From: Planctomycetota bacterium
GTDB taxonomy: Bacteria; Planctomycetota; PLA2; JAEUHO01
Direction: 5' to 3'
NCBI GenBank assembly: GCA_029259775.1
Contig: JAJDEN010000038.1
Coordinates: 1 to 46,814 of the forward strand
Length of the DNA: 46,814 bases
In this document: positions 42,934-46,814 of the stretch, piece by piece
How the letters are laid out: each line of letters opens with the position of its first letter
Numbering within the stretch: position 1 is the stretch's first letter
Program-made: the position numbers and the translations under genes
Notes under the pieces: model-generated
The model's database searches: none
What the model saw: the letters and a program-made list of their open reading frames with translations, nothing else
Told to the model about the DNA's origin: nothing

Positions 42934-44064
42934 CTACGGGTTGCGCAGCGGCTTCTCCATGCGGAGCGGGGCCCCGGTCTCTGCGAGGTAGGCCGCGCCG
43001 AGGAGCCGCGAGAGCGGCGGCAGCGTCTTCTGGTTCGCGAACAGGTGCTGGGCGTAGGCGCGCCGCACGCTGGCGTCGAGGTAGCCCAGGCGCAGCCAGC
43101 GGCCCGCCTCACGCGAGTACTTCGCACTGGGGCCGCCCGTCCCGTTCACCAAGTCGTGATACCCGGACGTGCCTGCCCGCAGGTGGGCGAGCGTGGCGAC
43201 GAAGCGCAGCATGTCGCCCTGCTGGAACACGATGCCCGCGCGGTAGCACTGGAAGGCGAAGTCGACGTTGATGGCGGCGTGCGAGATGTCCTCGCTGCCC
43301 TTGGGTCGGTACGACGCGTAGGGCCAGTCGTAGCGATCTTTCACCTTGCGCAGCGCCGCGCGGAACTCGCCCGCGATACGCGCGGCGCGCCGCCGGAGTT
43401 CCGCCTTGCCCGTGATCAGCCAGAGCATCACGTAGGCACGCCCCATGGCGGAGGCGAAGTTGTAGGGCGTCGACGTGTAGCGGCTGCTGTCAAACGGCGC
43501 GTAGTAGCCGCGCTCCGTGCCTTTGACCTGACGGAAGTCCGCGTCGAACGCGGCGAGCGACTCGATCAACTGCGGCACGAACGCGGCGACGTCCTTGCCA
43601 TACGTGCGCCTAAGGGCGGGATCGCGGCGGACGACGTAGCACCAGCGGGCGATGGGGTAGGTGATCATCCCGGTGTGCACGGCGTGGGCGTGGTGCTTGC
43701 CCTTGGTGTAGCGGGCGGTCGTCCAGGCCTTGATCGTCGTGCCCCGCAATTCGTCCTTCTGGCCGTGGTGATCCGAGCGCAGGGCGAGGATGCGTTTGGC
43801 GTGGTCCCGCACGAGGTCGTGATGTCGCGCTTCGCCGGTGGACTCGGCGAGGGACACGACGGCCATGAGGAAGTAGCTCTCGCCCCACGCCAGCGTCGCG
43901 CCGTCCGGCTGCTTGAAGTAGTGGTCGTCGCCGATCGCCTTCTTTGCGCGTTCGGCGACCGCGCGCGCAGCGATCACCGTCTTGTCGGGCGTGGCGGTCT
44001 CTTTCGCGTGGGCGAGGCCGGGCCAGCACGCCAGGATCGCCAAGAGGACACCGCGCTGCACCAT
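42934..44064 (-). CDS. Secreted helical-toroid-like protein, possible carbohydrate-active enzyme
   Basis: A 376-residue protein with a signal peptide (M-V-Q-R-G-V-L-L-A-I-L-A-C-W-P-G-L-A-H-A). The mature chain is all-helical with aromatic-rich turns (G-E-S-Y-F-L-M-A-V-V-S-L-A, T-A-R-Y-T-K-G-K-H-H-A-H-A-V-H-T-G, S-T-P-Y-N-F-A-S-A-M-G-R-A-Y), the look of an alpha/alpha-barrel fold used by many glycoside hydrolases, lyases and epimerases. I cannot name the family or active-site residues. It lies 52 nt downstream of the sodium symporter on the same strand, so it may process a compound that the symporter imports. Confidence 0.55.
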   Translation of the reverse strand: MVQRGVLLAILACWPGLAHAKETATPDKTVIAARAVAERAKKAIGDDHYFKQPDGATLAWGESYFLMAVVSLAESTGEARHHDLVRDHAKRILALRSDHHGQKDELRGTTIKAWTTARYTKGKHHAHAVHTGMITYPIARWCYVVRRDPALRRTYGKDVAAFVPQLIESLAAFDADFRQVKGTERGYYAPFDSSRYTSTPYNFASAMGRAYVMLWLITGKAELRRRAARIAGEFRAALRKVKDRYDWPYASYRPKGSEDISHAAINVDFAFQCYRAGIVFQQGDMLRFVATLAHLRAGTSGYHDLVNGTGGPSAKYSREAGRWLRLGYLDASVRRAYAQHLFANQKTLPPLSRLLGAAYLAETGAPLRMEKPLRNP

Positions 44065-44116
44065 GGACTCGATCCTAGCACTGACGCGTGCACGTCACGT
44101 GGAGCGCCGAGCGGGG

Positions 44117-46114
44117 CTAGCGCGTTGGCGCGCTCTGGCGCAGGCTCCACGTCACGGACAAGGCTCCTGCGACGGCGACGAGCAACCAGACCCACGATCC
44201 CGATGCGCCGAGCAGCAGCTTGCCGGTGGCGAAGAGCACGCCGAAGATCAGGGCCAGGCCCCCGAACACACCCGCCGCGATGGGGGCGAGCGGGTCGAGC
44301 GTGACGGGTTCGTCCAGGTGCGCCTTGACCGGACCCCAGAATCCCCTCGGCCGGACCTTGCGGTAGAAGTCGACGAGCGTCTTCGGATCAGGCCTTGCCG
44401 TCAGGAGCGTCACGGTCATCGCGCAGGTGAAGGACGACAGCACCACGACGAGCAAGCGGCCTCCGCTGGACAGCACGCCGTCCGGCGAGAGCGGACCCAG
44501 ACCCCACTTGATCTCGACGAAGGTCACGATCAAGGCGAACGTGCCGGAGGTAACCATCGCCGTGATCTCCGTCACGGCGCGGATGCGCCACCAGAGCCAG
44601 CGCAGGATGTAGACGGGCCCTACGCCCGAGAGGAAGGCGAGGAAGAAGATGAACAGGTCACCGATCGAGTCCATCGCGAAGCTCAGGGAGCCCGCTAACA
44701 AGATGACCACGAAGCTCGTGATGCGCGCGACGCCAATGTAGTGCTTGTCGCTCTCGCCCTTCTTCATGAAGCGGCGGTAGACATCGTTCACGAAGAAGGC
44801 GGACGAGAGGTTCACGTGCGTGTCGATCGTCGACATGAACGCGGCGAGGAAGGACGCGACGAGCAGGCCGAGCATGCCGATGGGCAGGAACTTGCGCATC
44901 ATCAGCGGGTAGGCGCGCTCGTCGTCAGTGGCGGCGAGCAGCTCGCCAGGCTGCACGTACTGACCGACCTCGACCTGCGGCTGGGCGAGCCAGTCGGCGG
45001 CGCCGGTGTCGGGGATCGGGATCTGCAGGAGCTGGCCGCCGGTGTCGAGGCCGATGGCCTCGCCGGAGATCGTGACGATCTCGCCGGCGTCGGGCGCGAA
45101 CAGCTGCGCGTCGGGGAAGACGACCAGCGAGGCGAGCCCGACCAGGATCCAGGGCCAGGGCCGGATGGCGTAGTGGGCGACGGCGAACCAGAGCGTCGCG
45201 CCGATGGCGTGACTCTCGTTCTTCGCGGCGAGCAGGCGCTGGACCATGACGCCGCTGCCGTCCGCGTTCTTGTTCGCGAAGGGGACGACGAGCACGAGCA
45301 CGAGGAACTGCACCAGGGCGGCGGTCCAGCCGAGCGGACTCAGGAAGTCCGACTCACCCACGTCGGGGGCGAGCGAGGTCTTGCCCGCGGTGGCGGGCTC
45401 GGCGGCGAGCGCGTCGAGCATCGGCTGCAGGCCGCCCATCTCGCCGAGCACGATCCAGCACAGGACGACGGCGCCGAGCAGCGCCACGCCGAACTGGAGG
45501 AAGTCGGTGACGACGACACCCCAGAGGCCCGTCACCTCGGAGTAGATCAACGCGACGAGCGCGCAGGCGAGCATCACGGTCCACTCGACGCTGATCGCGA
45601 ACATGCCGAGGATCTCGATCGGCGGCTCGGCGCCGAGGTCGAAGAGCACGACGATGACTTTCGTCATGCCGAGGATCACCCAGCCCATGATGAACGCGTG
45701 CAGGAAGACGACGTGGTAGATGCTCTTGAAGGCGCGCAGCCCGCGGGCCGGCGCGCCGGAGTAGCGCAGCTCCATGAAGCCCACGTCGGTGATCACGCGG
45801 CAGCGTCGCCAGAGCCGCGCGAAGAGGTGCACGACGAGCAGCGCGCCGAGCATGTAGCCCCACCAGCGCCAGTTCTTCGCGACGCCCCCCGAGCGCGTCC
45901 AGCCCGAGACGACGAGCGGCGTGTCGGCGGCGAAGGAGTAGGCCACCATCGAGGTGCCGGCCAGCCACCACGGGAGCTGCTGCCCCGAGAGGAAGAAGCT
46001 CTGGGCGTCCTTGCGCCCGCGCCGCGCGACGATCAGCCCGAGCCCCAGCGAGAGGATCAGGTAGCCAGCGATGACCACCCAGTCGACCCAGGCGAGCGAA
46101 CCCGTGCCGCTCAA
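44117..46114 (-). CDS. Sodium/solute symporter (SSF family)
   Basis: A 665-residue membrane protein with 13 or more hydrophobic helices, starting at a TTG. The first helices carry the SSF pattern (A-G-Y-L-I-L-S-L-G-L-G, F-F-L-S-G-Q-Q-L-P-W-W-L-A-G-T-S-M-V-A-Y-S-F-A-A-D-T-P). L-V-A-S-F-L-A-A-F-M-S-T-I-D-T-H-V-N matches the conserved helix with the sodium-site Ser/Thr. An extra soluble insertion between helices near residues 335-390 lengthens it, as in planctomycete relatives. The substrate is probably a sugar or organic acid. The start lies 10 nt after the secretin stop. Confidence 0.88.
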   Translation of the reverse strand: MSGTGSLAWVDWVVIAGYLILSLGLGLIVARRGRKDAQSFFLSGQQLPWWLAGTSMVAYSFAADTPLVVSGWTRSGGVAKNWRWWGYMLGALLVVHLFARLWRRCRVITDVGFMELRYSGAPARGLRAFKSIYHVVFLHAFIMGWVILGMTKVIVVLFDLGAEPPIEILGMFAISVEWTVMLACALVALIYSEVTGLWGVVVTDFLQFGVALLGAVVLCWIVLGEMGGLQPMLDALAAEPATAGKTSLAPDVGESDFLSPLGWTAALVQFLVLVLVVPFANKNADGSGVMVQRLLAAKNESHAIGATLWFAVAHYAIRPWPWILVGLASLVVFPDAQLFAPDAGEIVTISGEAIGLDTGGQLLQIPIPDTGAADWLAQPQVEVGQYVQPGELLAATDDERAYPLMMRKFLPIGMLGLLVASFLAAFMSTIDTHVNLSSAFFVNDVYRRFMKKGESDKHYIGVARITSFVVILLAGSLSFAMDSIGDLFIFFLAFLSGVGPVYILRWLWWRIRAVTEITAMVTSGTFALIVTFVEIKWGLGPLSPDGVLSSGGRLLVVVLSSFTCAMTVTLLTARPDPKTLVDFYRKVRPRGFWGPVKAHLDEPVTLDPLAPIAAGVFGGLALIFGVLFATGKLLLGASGSWVWLLVAVAGALSVTWSLRQSAPTR

Positions 46115-46124
46115 GCCGCCGGTC

Positions 46125-46814
46125 TCAAGGAGCGAGCGGGTTGAGCAGGGACTCGCTCGGGATGATGATCTTCGGCGTCACGAAGAACAGGATCTCGGTG
46201 TTCCGCACCTCGCTGTTGCGGCTCTTGAAGAGCCAGCCCAGGATCGGGATGTCGCCGAGCAAGGGCACCTTGGTGAGGATCTCGATCTGATCGCTCGACT
46301 TGAGCCCGCCGACCGAGAAGGTCTGCCCGTCGTAGACGTGCACGGTCGTGCCGGCCGCTCGCTGACTGATGATCGGCGAGGAGACGTCGGTGCCCGAGAT
46401 GTTGAAGGGCACCGAACCCGTCTGGCTCGACACCTCGATCGAGAGATCGATCCGGACGAGCCCCTCGCTGACGATGAACGGGATCATCTCCACCGTCACG
46501 CCGGTGGGCTCGAAGCGCGTCACGACGTTGGGGTTGTTGACGTTGCCGCTGGCCTCGAAGACCGGCACCTTGTCGCCGGTGATCAGCCGCGCGCGGTGTC
46601 CGTTGAGCACGGTGACCGTCGGCGACGAGATCAGCTCGGCCGAGCCGATGCTCTGCAGCAGGCTGAAGATGCCGTCGAAGCGCAGGTTGTTGTGCACGCC
46701 CTGAAGGCTCAGCAGGAATCCCGAGAGCGAGGGAGTGCCGGCGAAGCTGTTGAAGCCCGCGCCGATGCCTTCGTTGCCGGCGCCGTCGTCGATCGGGATG
46801 CCCGCGCCGAAGTT
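46125..46814 (-). CDS. Secretin (GspD/PilQ-type) C-terminal domain, cut by window edge
   Basis: The frame is open to the window end and encodes at least 229 residues. It contains the secretin core: F-D-G-I-F-S-L-L-Q-S-I-G-S-A-E-L-I-S-S-P, V-L-N-G-H-R-A-R-L-I-T-G-D-K-V-P-V and the C-terminal K-V-P-L-L-G-D-I-P-I-L-G-W-L-F-K followed by T-E-I-L-F-F-V-T-P-K-I. Secretins form outer-membrane rings for type II secretion or type IV pili. The N-terminal domains lie outside the window, so the system cannot be named. Confidence 0.92.
   Translation of the reverse strand, partial: NFGAGIPIDDGAGNEGIGAGFNSFAGTPSLSGFLLSLQGVHNNLRFDGIFSLLQSIGSAELISSPTVTVLNGHRARLITGDKVPVFEASGNVNNPNVVTRFEPTGVTVEMIPFIVSEGLVRIDLSIEVSSQTGSVPFNISGTDVSSPIISQRAAGTTVHVYDGQTFSVGGLKSSDQIEILTKVPLLGDIPILGWLFKSRNSEVRNTEILFFVTPKIIIPSESLLNPLAP

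Noticed and set aside
44741..46144. 467-codon plus-strand frame opposite the symporter
   Set aside because: Highly acidic, low-complexity translation that is the complement of membrane-helix codons; not a gene.

Overview
The window is high-GC bacterial chromosomal DNA with dense coding on both strands. A planctomycete or a similarly complex environmental bacterium is the best guess. The pointers are an ECF sigma factor fused to a membrane anchor and a very long extracytoplasmic part, an EF-hand/esterase fusion, two DUF4331-type secreted proteins, several secreted carboxypeptidase-regulatory-like proteins, and a sodium/solute symporter beside a secretin. This placement is inference; no rRNA or marker gene is present.

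Layout. (1) 1-10.5 kb is an accessory, defence-like region. It holds a transposase end, a minus-strand trio encoding a PLD-type nuclease, a DUF6602 (PD-(D/E)XK-like) protein and a HEPN ribonuclease-like protein, then small ribbon-helix-helix proteins, a lipoprotein, a GYF_2 membrane protein, the 3' part of an AAA_13/RloC-like ATPase joined head-to-head to a second HEPN gene, and a replication-initiator-like gene that carries iteron-like repeats inside its own coding sequence. (2) 10.5-23.2 kb is a graveyard of integrative elements. It has two copies of a DNA adenine methylase 3' end, remnants of at least three tyrosine recombinases (four tail pieces), a trypsin-like protease, a PD-(D/E)XK-like nuclease, a complete tRNA-Ser(UGA) and several secreted carboxypeptidase-regulatory-like proteins. 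Two of those secreted-protein genes sit between duplicated 3' ends of the neighbouring gene, like cassettes. Nearly every broken gene here keeps its 3' end and lacks its 5' end. (3) 23.4-46.8 kb looks like ordinary chromosome: an AraC regulator, a DUF4331/TPR operon, an AlkD-like glycosylase, VOC proteins, KatG, a GAF-GGDEF cyclase, DinB-like, HEAT, DUF2254 and GNAT proteins, a Fur-box-preceded Cys/Lys-rich micropeptide, an APH-like kinase, a SulP transporter, an EF-hand esterase, a secreted toroid-like protein, a sodium symporter and the 3' end of a secretin gene cut by the window edge.

The most promising undescribed items are the PLD/DUF6602/HEPN trio, the out-of-frame 21-23 bp iterons inside the putative rep gene, the tail-duplicated single-gene cassettes, and the 25-residue Fur-controlled peptide. 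All functions are read from motifs and context only; no database search was possible.
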